A model generated the notes under the pieces. It saw only the letters and a program-made list of their open reading frames with translations, was not told where the DNA came from and made no database searches. A DNA stretch of 32,688 nt from Bdellovibrionota bacterium. Lineage in GTDB: Bacteria > Bdellovibrionota > Bdellovibrionia > Bdellovibrionales > JAEYZS01. The translations under genes were made by a program, and so were the position numbers. Below are positions 8,301 to 15,302 of the stretch, in pieces; the stretch's first letter is position 1, and each line of letters starts with the position of its first letter. The stretch spans positions 1 through 32,688 of the forward strand of contig CAUJEF010000054.1 in the NCBI GenBank assembly GCA_963169515.1. The letters run 5' to 3'.

Positions 8301-9266
8301 ATGGGGCCGATTACGCAGTTTATCGATCTTCATTACCGGCACTTTAACGCCGCAACCTTAAAGGACGCTGCTAAAGCGTATAAGGACCATGTGGACAGCG
8401 GTAACTTGATGATGGTTACACTTGCTGGCGCAATGAGTACTGCAGAACTGGGACTGTCTCTGGCTGAAATGATTCGACAAAATAAAATTCACGCAATCTC
8501 CTGCACGGGGGCAAACCTCGAAGAAGACGTCTTTAACCTTGTCGCGCACGAACACTATGTACGAATTCCAAACTATCGCGATTTAACTGCCGCTGATGAA
8601 GAAGCTCTTTTGGAAAAGGGCCTCAATCGCGTTACTGACACATGTATTCCCGAAGAAGAGGCTTTTCGTCGGGTAGAAGACACCGTTTTGAAAAAATGGA
8701 AGGAATGTTCCGCCCAAAAACGCGGGCTTTTGCCGCACCAATTTTTTTATGAAATCTTGCGTGAAGGAAGCTTGAAAAAACACTACCAAATCGATCCTAA
8801 AAACTCTTGGCTTATCGCTGCCGCAGAAAAAAATCTTCCTTTGTTTGTTCCAGGTTGGGAAGATTCAACCTTGGGAAATATTTTTGCCGCTCGAGTAATG
8901 GAAGGCAAGGCAGACCGAAACGCGATGAAAATGGGTATAGATTACATGATCGAGCTTGCAAAATGGTATACAGAGCAGGAAAAAAATAAATCTATTGGAT
9001 TTTTCCAAATTGGCGGCGGTATTGCGGGTGATTTCCCAATTTGTGTTGTACCCCTGATCGAACAGGATCTTCATAAAAATGTTCGCCGCTGGGGTTATTT
9101 CTGTCAAATCAGTGATTCTACCACAAGCTACGGCTCATACTCTGGCGCAGTTCCTAACGAAAAAATTACTTGGGGTAAGCTGTCTAAAGAAACACCTAAA
9201 TATATCATCGAGTCCGATGCGACCATTGTAGCTCCGTTGATGTTTGGATATGTTTTAGGCTGGTAA
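8301..9266 (+). CDS. Deoxyhypusine synthase-like protein
   Basis: This 321-aa protein belongs to the deoxyhypusine synthase family, NAD-dependent enzymes that move the aminobutyl group of spermidine to an acceptor. The segment ITWGKLS matches the catalytic-lysine motif SWGKI, placing the lysine at K293. The family stretches VTLAGAMSTAELG and IGGGIAGDFPICVVP (NAD/spermidine region) are present. Eukaryotes and archaea use this enzyme on eIF5A/aIF5A, which bacteria lack; bacterial members are thought to act in polyamine metabolism, for example homospermidine formation, or on unknown targets. A strong Shine-Dalgarno (aaggaga) precedes ATG 8301. The phosphodiesterase gene follows after 17 bp. Confidence 0.87.
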   Translation: MGPITQFIDLHYRHFNAATLKDAAKAYKDHVDSGNLMMVTLAGAMSTAELGLSLAEMIRQNKIHAISCTGANLEEDVFNLVAHEHYVRIPNYRDLTAADEEALLEKGLNRVTDTCIPEEEAFRRVEDTVLKKWKECSAQKRGLLPHQFFYEILREGSLKKHYQIDPKNSWLIAAAEKNLPLFVPGWEDSTLGNIFAARVMEGKADRNAMKMGIDYMIELAKWYTEQEKNKSIGFFQIGGGIAGDFPICVVPLIEQDLHKNVRRWGYFCQISDSTTSYGSYSGAVPNEKITWGKLSKETPKYIIESDATIVAPLMFGYVLGW

Positions 9267-9283
9267 AGCAGAGGCGCAAAACA

Positions 9284-10153
9284 ATGCGTTACCTTATTTT
9301 AGTCACACTTTTAGCTTTTGAAGCCATGGCTGGGGCCCGAACAGTTGCTGTCCATGGTCACCGCGGGTCTCGAGGGTACTATCCTGAAAATACTCTACCA
9401 GCTTTTGCCCATGCCTTAAAAGTGGGGGTAAACGTCCTCGAACTAGATACGGGTATAACCAAAGACGAACAGGTGATTGTGTCCCATGACCCCGTCATAA
9501 ATCCGCGTCATTGTTTAGATAAAGATGGAAAGGTCGTCACATCCAAAGTTATTTTAAAAAATATCACTCTTAAAGAGGTAAAAGAATACGATTGTGGGGC
9601 ACTCAAAAACTCTGATTTTCCAAAACAAACTCCTGTTCCAAAGACCTCTATCCCAACCTTGTCTGAAGTTTTTGAACTAGCAACAAAAGATGAGTCTTTG
9701 GCGGCAAGCAAAGTTCTTTTTAATATTGAAACAAAAATTGAACCCGGAAACCCGGAGCTTTATACAGACCCAGGAAAGTTCGTCAAATTACTCTACGCCG
9801 TCATAAAAAAACATGGGATGGAAAAACGTGTTATCATTCAATCGTTTGATTTCAGAACGCTTGTAGAAATTAGAAAATTAGATAGGCGCATCCCTATATC
9901 ACTTCTTTTAAGCGATGAACCGGGCGACCTGGCAAAGCTTGTGAAAGAGTATAAACCAAATATTGTCTCCCCCAACTTCAAGTGGGTTAAAGAAAAGCAT
10001 GTCAACGCTTTAAAGAAACTCGGCGTCCAAACTATCCCATGGACCCCCAATAGAGAATCTGACTGGAAAAAACTAATAAAAATGAAAGTTGACGGAATTA
10101 TCACCGACTACCCAGACGATTTGATAAGGTTCCAGGTTCCTTTTTCCGAATAA
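9284..10153 (+). CDS. Exported glycerophosphodiester phosphodiesterase
   Basis: The 289-aa protein has a short signal peptide (MRYLILVTLLAFEAMAGA) followed by a GDPD TIM-barrel domain. Catalytic motifs are VHGHRGSRGYYPENTLPAF, the ELDTGITKD metal-ligand pair and VSHDPVINP with the second catalytic His. It should hydrolyse glycerophosphodiesters to sn-glycerol 3-phosphate plus alcohol in the periplasm, a route to use phospholipid head groups. An AGAGG sequence lies before ATG 9284. Its last eight residues, RFQVPFSE, and its stop codon are encoded by the left arm of palindrome IR2, and the convergent GNAT gene ends with the same peptide. Confidence 0.92.
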   Translation: MRYLILVTLLAFEAMAGARTVAVHGHRGSRGYYPENTLPAFAHALKVGVNVLELDTGITKDEQVIVSHDPVINPRHCLDKDGKVVTSKVILKNITLKEVKEYDCGALKNSDFPKQTPVPKTSIPTLSEVFELATKDESLAASKVLFNIETKIEPGNPELYTDPGKFVKLLYAVIKKHGMEKRVIIQSFDFRTLVEIRKLDRRIPISLLLSDEPGDLAKLVKEYKPNIVSPNFKWVKEKHVNALKKLGVQTIPWTPNRESDWKKLIKMKVDGIITDYPDDLIRFQVPFSE

Positions 10154-10201
10154 TCGTCCGAGTGGCGGACGATTATTCGGAAAAAGGAACCTGGAACCTT
10201 A
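10125..10201. repeat. 36-bp perfect inverted repeat (palindrome IR2) spanning both convergent gene ends
   Basis: Arms 10125-10160 and 10166-10201 are perfect reverse complements over 36 bases, with the 5-base loop AGTGG. Both arms carry a TAA read in frame by the incoming gene (10151-10153 on plus, 10173-10175 on minus), so the phosphodiesterase and the GNAT both end in RFQVPFSE. It can act as a bidirectional hairpin terminator. Its outer part matches IR1 at 14 of 19 positions (AAGGT, then C, then GTTCC and TTT). Confidence 0.95.
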
Positions 10202-10628
10202 AATACATGATTTTGTGGGGGCCTATTCCGTCGATTTCGAAGGTATCGCCAAAGTATTTGAATCCTAGCTTTTCATAAAAAGGAAATGCATTTCGACGAG
10301 CATTAAACCACAGTAGTGAAGCATTTCTTTTTTCGAGCTCATCCAAAATAAATTTCACAAGAAAGCGCGCAAACCCTTTCCGTTGATATTGATGAATTGT
10401 GGCCATTCCCCTTAGGCGATATTGTTGCTCCTGCTCAAAGTTTATATTTTTTTCCTTATAAACAGAAGCGACAGTTGTGAGTTTATTATCCAAAAAACCA
10501 CCCACATGGAACGTATCCGTATCGTTATCACCTGGATAATTACAGGCACTAAATGGTTGGTTCGGCCTCAATACATAGTGACGAATTTCAAGCGTATCTT
10601 TTGCTGCAATAAACTTTACATCCATCAC
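10173..10628 (-). CDS. GNAT family N-acetyltransferase
   Basis: This 151-aa protein has the GNAT acetyl-CoA motif A (RLRGMATIHQYQRKGFARFL, an R/Q-x-x-G-x-G/A type loop). It also has a motif B region NAFPFYEKLGFKYFG. The acceptor substrate cannot be told. An AAGGTG sequence precedes ATG 10628, which overlaps the upstream nuclease-like gene stop as ATGA. It is the last gene of a YceI-like / nuclease-like / GNAT operon. The C-terminal RFQVPFSE comes from palindrome IR2 and is probably not part of the ancestral fold. Confidence 0.85.
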   Translation of the reverse strand: MMDVKFIAAKDTLEIRHYVLRPNQPFSACNYPGDNDTDTFHVGGFLDNKLTTVASVYKEKNINFEQEQQYRLRGMATIHQYQRKGFARFLVKFILDELEKRNASLLWFNARRNAFPFYEKLGFKYFGDTFEIDGIGPHKIMYLRFQVPFSE

Positions 10629-11653
10629 CTTTTTATAAACTCCATATATACGGGTAGATGGTCTGAAACTCCGGTCCCATCTTTAAAATCGAAGCGTTTC
10701 GGAGTACCGTTGGACTTAAGTTGATTTTTATATCCTTTAACAACTGTGATTGTTTTCTTATTTAATTCCCAGCCCTGTTCGTCCATAAAATTCTTGGAAA
10801 GAAAGATCATGTCAAAAAAAGACCAAGTTTTGTTCTTGGAGTAATATTCTGTTCCGATACACGCTTCGCAATAGATTTTATGTGCAATAAGCCAATATGG
10901 GGCAACATATGTTTTCAAAATACCATGCTTTTCATCCTCATCCCATGGGACATTAAAATCCCCGGCTGCAATTGCTAGCCGATCCTCTGGCAAAGTTTTT
11001 TTAAAGGATGTGAGGCTTTTAAAGGCATCGATTCGCGTTTTATATCCATGATAGGGAGATGGAAAGTGGTTCGAAAAAATCGTAACAAGCGAGCCGTCTG
11101 GCAGCTTCAGGGTGACTTCAAGAATTCCACGAGAGTCCGTAAAAACACCCTTGTCCACATCTTGAAATTTTATAGAGTGCAGCTCGGGTTTTCCGACCAC
11201 TGGAAACCGGCTTAAAACAGCAACGTCAATTCCTCGTAAATCCTTTCCTTCTATCAAAACAACCGTAGGATATTTTTTGGAACCGTAAGATTCATTTAAT
11301 GAATTCAGTACATTCATGTTTTCAATTTCTTGCAAAAATAAAATATCTGCACCATTCCCACCGTTTACCTGGAGATGTGTGTTTTTTAATTCAGATATTT
11401 TATTTTTTAAATTTTTTTCAGACCAATCAATTTCAAAGCAGTCTTTTTTCCAATGAGGTTGAGAAACCGTTTTACAAAAATCTTTTTGTGTTTTTGTGTT
11501 TTTATCTTTCAATGGCAGGTACGCAAAATCTGTTTTGCCGCTGTCATGTTTTGTATCAAACAGGTTTTCCACATTATGGGTCATGACCGTAAACTTTTCC
11601 GCTCCCCATGACCCCAAAAATATGAAAAAACTAAATATCCATATCTGAACCAT
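10625..11653 (-). CDS. Exported endonuclease/exonuclease/phosphatase (EEP) family protein
   Basis: ATG 11653 (342 aa) is preferred over the ORF-track TTG, because AAAAGGA lies just before it and the product begins with a signal peptide (MVQIWIFSFFIFLGSWG). The EEP fold motifs are all present: MTHNVENLFD at the N-terminus, ILFLQEIEN with the metal-binding Glu, SNHFPSP, AAGDFNVPWDEDE and SDHLPVYMEF with the catalytic Asp-His pair. Family members cut DNA, RNA or phosphoesters; an exported one could degrade nucleic acids or lipid head groups outside the cytoplasm. Its start overlaps the YceI-like gene end by 23 bp, and its stop overlaps the GNAT start by 4 bp. Confidence 0.88.
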   Translation of the reverse strand: MVQIWIFSFFIFLGSWGAEKFTVMTHNVENLFDTKHDSGKTDFAYLPLKDKNTKTQKDFCKTVSQPHWKKDCFEIDWSEKNLKNKISELKNTHLQVNGGNGADILFLQEIENMNVLNSLNESYGSKKYPTVVLIEGKDLRGIDVAVLSRFPVVGKPELHSIKFQDVDKGVFTDSRGILEVTLKLPDGSLVTIFSNHFPSPYHGYKTRIDAFKSLTSFKKTLPEDRLAIAAGDFNVPWDEDEKHGILKTYVAPYWLIAHKIYCEACIGTEYYSKNKTWSFFDMIFLSKNFMDEQGWELNKKTITVVKGYKNQLKSNGTPKRFDFKDGTGVSDHLPVYMEFIKR

Positions 11654-12233
11654 CACAGTCCTTTTCAAATACAGTGGTCACATATAAATTTATATCGGCC
11701 CAAGTTTTAGACTCACCGTCATCGCCTTTGTGCAGTTCCTTGCATGCTTCATGCAAGGAACTCAATGCATCTTTCCAGCCAAAACTAAGCACGCTTGACT
11801 CTGCCCTTGCAATAAAGCGATTTTTTTCATCGATTGTATAGTCAAAAGTTTGATTTATCACCTTACCATTAACCGTAAACTTAACGTCAACAGTTCCTTT
11901 TTTATCATCACCATTAACCTTTGTGACGTGACCCTTAATTTTTCCATCCACAATCGCTTTCTTAAAAAAGTATTCAAGTATATTGACGTTCCGAGCAGGG
12001 TCGCCAGCATCCGCAGTAAAAGCATCTATTTCGAAATTGATTGATTTAATTAACCCCGCCGCTGAAACCGCAGGTTTTGATTCAACCTTAATTTTTTTGA
12101 AATGCCCCTTTACGGGTGCGCGCTTTGTAAATTTATACGCTGTCCATTCGAGCAAGCTGGAGTCATTGTCATACTTGAACTCACATTTCGGCGCCGACCA
12201 TGCAAACTGTAAAAAAACTAAAAGTGCTATCAT
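11631..12233 (-). CDS. YceI-like periplasmic protein
   Basis: The 200-aa protein has a short signal peptide (MIALLVFLQFAWSA). The rest resembles the YceI lipocalin-like family of periplasmic isoprenoid/lipid-binding proteins: LLEWTAYKFTKRAPVKGHF, then FEIDAFTADAGDPARNVNI (the usual SxxTxxxxRDxHL region) and a beta-rich end. The match is by pattern only and several family positions differ. A strong GGAGGTGAC precedes ATG 12233. It is the first gene of an operon with the EEP nuclease-like and GNAT genes. The coding region includes a perfect 13-bp hairpin at 11734-11762. Confidence 0.7.
   Translation of the reverse strand: MIALLVFLQFAWSAPKCEFKYDNDSSLLEWTAYKFTKRAPVKGHFKKIKVESKPAVSAAGLIKSINFEIDAFTADAGDPARNVNILEYFFKKAIVDGKIKGHVTKVNGDDKKGTVDVKFTVNGKVINQTFDYTIDEKNRFIARAESSVLSFGWKDALSSLHEACKELHKGDDGESKTWADINLYVTTVFEKDCDGSDMDI
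11734..11762. repeat. Intragenic perfect 13-bp hairpin
   Basis: AGTTCCTTGCATG and CATGCAAGGAACT are perfect inverted copies separated by CTT, inside the YceI-like coding region about 100 bp before its stop. It encodes SLHEACKEL on the minus strand. It is unrelated in sequence to IR1 and IR2 except for GTTCC/GGAAC. It could attenuate or process the operon mRNA before the EEP gene. Confidence 0.8.
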
Positions 12234-12367
12234 GTCACCTCCAAAAAATTGTCAGCTTCCAAACGGTAGCTTGATTCACAAGCGACGACAAGCCTTTAGT
12301 CGCAGATAAAATAATGCTGTATTTCGCGGTGGCGTCATATTACGCTAACGTCAAAGGAAGTTATAGT

Positions 12368-12754
12368 ATGCAACAAAAGATCCAAATCGTTGTACGGTTT
12401 CTATTAGGGACCTTGTTTTTATTCGGAGGAATTGCATTTTTTTTCACAACCCCGCCTCCCCTCAGTGGCGACATGGCAGTTTTTTTCGCGGGTTTGGTCG
12501 CAAGCAAATATTTTTTCTATTTACTTAAAGGCGCCGAAATCCTTTGTGGTTTATTTCTTGTTTCAGGGTTCTTTGTTCCTCTTGCCCTGGTAATACTTGC
12601 CCCAATCGTCCTAAATATATTTATGGTGCACATCTTCTTAGACCGCAGCGGGTTACCCATGGCAATAGCGATCGGCATTGCCATGATTTACTTGTCATTT
12701 TTTTCGCCAACCTATAGTTTGGCAATTAAGAAGTTATTCACAAAAAAAGCATAA
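12368..12754 (+). CDS. DoxX-like membrane protein
   Basis: ATG 12368 (128 aa) has AAAGGAAG just upstream, and the extra 18 residues of the ORF-track version are not convincing, so I use this start. The protein has about four hydrophobic segments (residues ~8-25, 38-60, 66-85, 93-115). It shows DoxX/SURF4-like features: an N-terminal RFLLGTLFLFGG, a KGAEILCGLFLVSG helix and LAPIVLNIFMVHIFLD. DoxX proteins are inner-membrane proteins linked to redox and oxidative-stress functions; the precise role is unknown. The nitronate monooxygenase gene follows 22 bp later and is probably co-transcribed. Confidence 0.78.
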   Translation: MQQKIQIVVRFLLGTLFLFGGIAFFFTTPPPLSGDMAVFFAGLVASKYFFYLLKGAEILCGLFLVSGFFVPLALVILAPIVLNIFMVHIFLDRSGLPMAIAIGIAMIYLSFFSPTYSLAIKKLFTKKA

Positions 12755-12776
12755 CGCCACACCGAGACCTGTATTA

Positions 12777-13757
12777 ATGAAACCTATTCCGACAAATTTC
12801 ACGAAGCTCTTGGGGATTGACGTGCCAATCATTGGGGCGCCGATGTTTTTAGTTTCAAATGTGGATATTGTTACAGAGGTTTCAAATTGCGGAGGCATCG
12901 GCACATTCCCCGCCCTAAATTATCGACCAATTGAAGCTTATAAAAAAGCGCTTGTGGATATGCGTGCACGCACAAAAAAGCCGATCGGCGTAAATATTAT
13001 CGTAAACAAAAGTAACTCGCGGCAAGCCGAAGATTTGAAATACGCGCTGGATGCGGGTGTTAATCTATTCATTACCTCACTTGGAAATCCATCGACCGTA
13101 ATTGTCGAAGGTCATAAAATTGGAGCTAAAATTATTTGTGATGTTACCAATCTGGACCATGCAAAGAAAGTTCAGGACCTCGGAGCGGACGGCGTTATCG
13201 CAGTTGGATACGGAGCCGGCGGGCACGCTGGCCCAATTAGCCCAATTGTTCTGATACCCTGGCTAAAGCGAGAATTAAAAATTCCAGTCATCGCCGCAGG
13301 CGGAGTTACGGATGGGCCAACAATGGCTGCGATGTTAGCGCTGGGCGCAGATGGTGTCAGCGTCGGCACACGTTTTATCGCCTCAAAAGAGGCACAGGTA
13401 GAAAATGGATACAAGAACGCAATTGTAACCTCTTCGCCTGAGGACATTGTTCTTACAACTCGTATTTCAGGAACGCCAGCAAACGTGATTCGAACACCGT
13501 ATATTGATAAAGTGGGCACAGACCTTCCGTGGGCTATCGGAGCACTAAAAAATAATAAACTCGCAAAAAAATATGTAACTCCACTTATTCATCTATTCGG
13601 GATGCGCGCTCTCGATCAGGCTGCAAATAAACCCACGTGGAAAACCGTATGGAGCGCGGGCCAAGGCGTCGGTTTAATTGACGATGTTTTATCGTGCAGA
13701 GAGATTATGGAAACCTTGGTCAATGGCTACTTTGAAACCATTGAACAGATGCCCTAG
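12777..13757 (+). CDS. Nitronate monooxygenase (2-nitropropane dioxygenase family)
   Basis: The 326-aa FMN-dependent TIM-barrel enzyme oxidises alkyl nitronates to carbonyl compounds and nitrite. Visible family motifs are PIIGAPMFLVSN at the N-terminus, GGIGTFPALNYRP, GADGVIAVGYGAGGHAGP (FMN phosphate loop and catalytic His region) and AAGGVTDGPTMAAMLALGADGVSVGTRF. A GAGA sequence lies before the ATG. It ends in a CTAG that also holds the stop of the convergent GNAT gene (13754-13757). With the DoxX gene it may form a small redox or detoxification operon. Confidence 0.9.
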   Translation: MKPIPTNFTKLLGIDVPIIGAPMFLVSNVDIVTEVSNCGGIGTFPALNYRPIEAYKKALVDMRARTKKPIGVNIIVNKSNSRQAEDLKYALDAGVNLFITSLGNPSTVIVEGHKIGAKIICDVTNLDHAKKVQDLGADGVIAVGYGAGGHAGPISPIVLIPWLKRELKIPVIAAGGVTDGPTMAAMLALGADGVSVGTRFIASKEAQVENGYKNAIVTSSPEDIVLTTRISGTPANVIRTPYIDKVGTDLPWAIGALKNNKLAKKYVTPLIHLFGMRALDQAANKPTWKTVWSAGQGVGLIDDVLSCREIMETLVNGYFETIEQMP

Positions 13758-14293
13758 AGGTCCTTAATTAATACCTCAAAATAAAGATCGCTTCGTTTAG
13801 GAATTCCAAACCGTGGATCATTCTGCGGAAAGACTCGCTTTTCACCACTCATACGATAGCCTCTGCGTTCGTAGTATTCTATCAGTTCTTCCCTCTGTCC
13901 TATCACAGTCATTTCCATCTGAATGCAGTCGAAGCTGGTTCGGGCATAAGACTCACCCTTATCCATTAGCAACTTTCCAATGCCATGGCCCTGCATATTT
14001 ACATTAACAGATAACATCCCTAGGTAACATACCTTTCCTTTCTTTTCCAGATGCACACAACCGACAATGTTTTCTCCGATAACAGCGATTAAAATAACCT
14101 GCCCACTGTGTTTTATCATATCGCGTATTTGCCCCGGATCCGTGCGCTGACCGCCAAGCATTTCCGCTTCAGTTGTCCAACCCCTTTTTGAATGTTCACC
14201 TCGATAAACAGAATTTACTAAATTATTTATGCCTTGGGCGTCTGCGTCCACCGCTATACGAAATCGAATTTGATCCATACTGATGGTTTTCAA
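13754..14293 (-). CDS. GNAT family N-acetyltransferase (TTG start)
   Basis: This GNAT domain protein is about 179 aa. The acetyl-CoA motif is LGMLSVNVNMQGHGIGKLLMDKGE (Q-x-x-G-x-G), followed by MTVIGQREELIEYYERRGYRMSGEKRVFP. It is similar in layout to small GNATs of unknown substrate. The TTG at 14293 has GAGG five bases upstream, overlapping the stop of the epimerase gene; the first ATG (14278) lies too far from this site, so TTG is the likelier start. It follows the epimerase gene by seven bases on the same strand, so the two are an operon. Confidence 0.82.
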   Translation of the reverse strand: MKTISMDQIRFRIAVDADAQGINNLVNSVYRGEHSKRGWTTEAEMLGGQRTDPGQIRDMIKHSGQVILIAVIGENIVGCVHLEKKGKVCYLGMLSVNVNMQGHGIGKLLMDKGESYARTSFDCIQMEMTVIGQREELIEYYERRGYRMSGEKRVFPQNDPRFGIPKRSDLYFEVLIKDL

Positions 14294-14300
14294 TTAGACC

Positions 14301-15197
14301 TCATTCTTTTCCAAAAATTTGATCTAAAGCTTCTGAGATTGTCGAATAGTTAAAATGAAAATTGGTCTCACTAATTCGTCGAGGTAAAACTTTTACGCTT
14401 GCAAGGATAACTTCAGCCATTTCGCCAAACATTAATCGCAATACAAACTTCGGTGTCGGTAATTTTGCGGGAACGCCCATTGCGTCACCCAGTTCCTTTG
14501 CAAACTCTGAGTTGCGCACAGGGTGAGGTGAAACTGCATTGTAAATTCCTTGGGCTTGTGAGTTTTCCAATGCCCAAACGATCATCCCCACCAAATCTTC
14601 TATATGAATCCAGCTGACCCACTGCTTTCCATCGCCCATTGGCCCACCCACACGCCAACGAAACGGGGGCTCCATTTTTTTAAGTGCCCCCCCACCCATT
14701 CCCAAAACCATGCCTATGCGGAATATTACTACACGGGTATCAAGTCGTCTTTGTGCCCCCTGACTTACCGCCTCTGCACGCTCGCAAACGTCTGCAAGAA
14801 ATCCAATTCCTTTTTTTGATTTTTCATCAAGCTCCTCTTCGCCACAATCGCCATAAAACCCAATAGCAGATGCTGCCACATAGGCCTTTGGTTTACTTTT
14901 AAGCTGAGTTAGAGCCTTGATCAGCCTTTCGGCTCCCAAAGTTCGCGAATTTTCAATTTTTGTTTTAGCCTCTGCCGTCCATTTTTGCGCAATGGTTTCC
15001 CCGGCAAGATGCACAACGGCATCGACTTTTTCAAGAAGAGCTATTTCTGACTCATTTACTACATTCGCTGGAAAAGGAAGCGCAAGATTCGGCCTTGATC
15101 GTCTGGAAAGTAAAACAATATCATGGCCAAGCTCGGTAAGGCGCTTCCCTAGTTGTTGCCCAATAAAACCTGTGCCGCCCGTTACTAGAACCTTCAT
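14301..15197 (-). CDS. TIGR01777-type NAD-dependent epimerase (SDR39U1/YfcH-like)
   Basis: The 298-aa protein has an N-terminal Rossmann motif VLVTGGTGFIGQQL. It contains VDAVVHLAGETIAQKWT, a family hallmark of the TIGR01777/SDR39U1 atypical short-chain dehydrogenases. Further blocks are SAIGFYGDCGEEELDE and WVSWIHIEDLVGMI, with the C-terminal YNAVSPHPVRNSEFAK typical of the DUF1731 end. The substrate is unknown in bacteria. ATG 15197 has no strong Shine-Dalgarno. It is divergent from the AsmA-like gene across about 105 bp. Confidence 0.9.
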   Translation of the reverse strand: MKVLVTGGTGFIGQQLGKRLTELGHDIVLLSRRSRPNLALPFPANVVNESEIALLEKVDAVVHLAGETIAQKWTAEAKTKIENSRTLGAERLIKALTQLKSKPKAYVAASAIGFYGDCGEEELDEKSKKGIGFLADVCERAEAVSQGAQRRLDTRVVIFRIGMVLGMGGGALKKMEPPFRWRVGGPMGDGKQWVSWIHIEDLVGMIVWALENSQAQGIYNAVSPHPVRNSEFAKELGDAMGVPAKLPTPKFVLRLMFGEMAEVILASVKVLPRRISETNFHFNYSTISEALDQIFGKE

Positions 15198-15302
15198 AGG
15201 TAGATCAATTGTTTATGAACATAACGTAGAAGTCAAACAGGCCGCTTCCTTAAGAGTATTTTCGTGGCCCCTTCCAATAACAATATGCTAATCTAAAAAA
15301 CA

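Noticed and set aside
12234-12367. GCGAC...GTCGC stem-like pair between the YceI-like and DoxX genes
   Set aside because: A five-base stem without a T-run is expected by chance.
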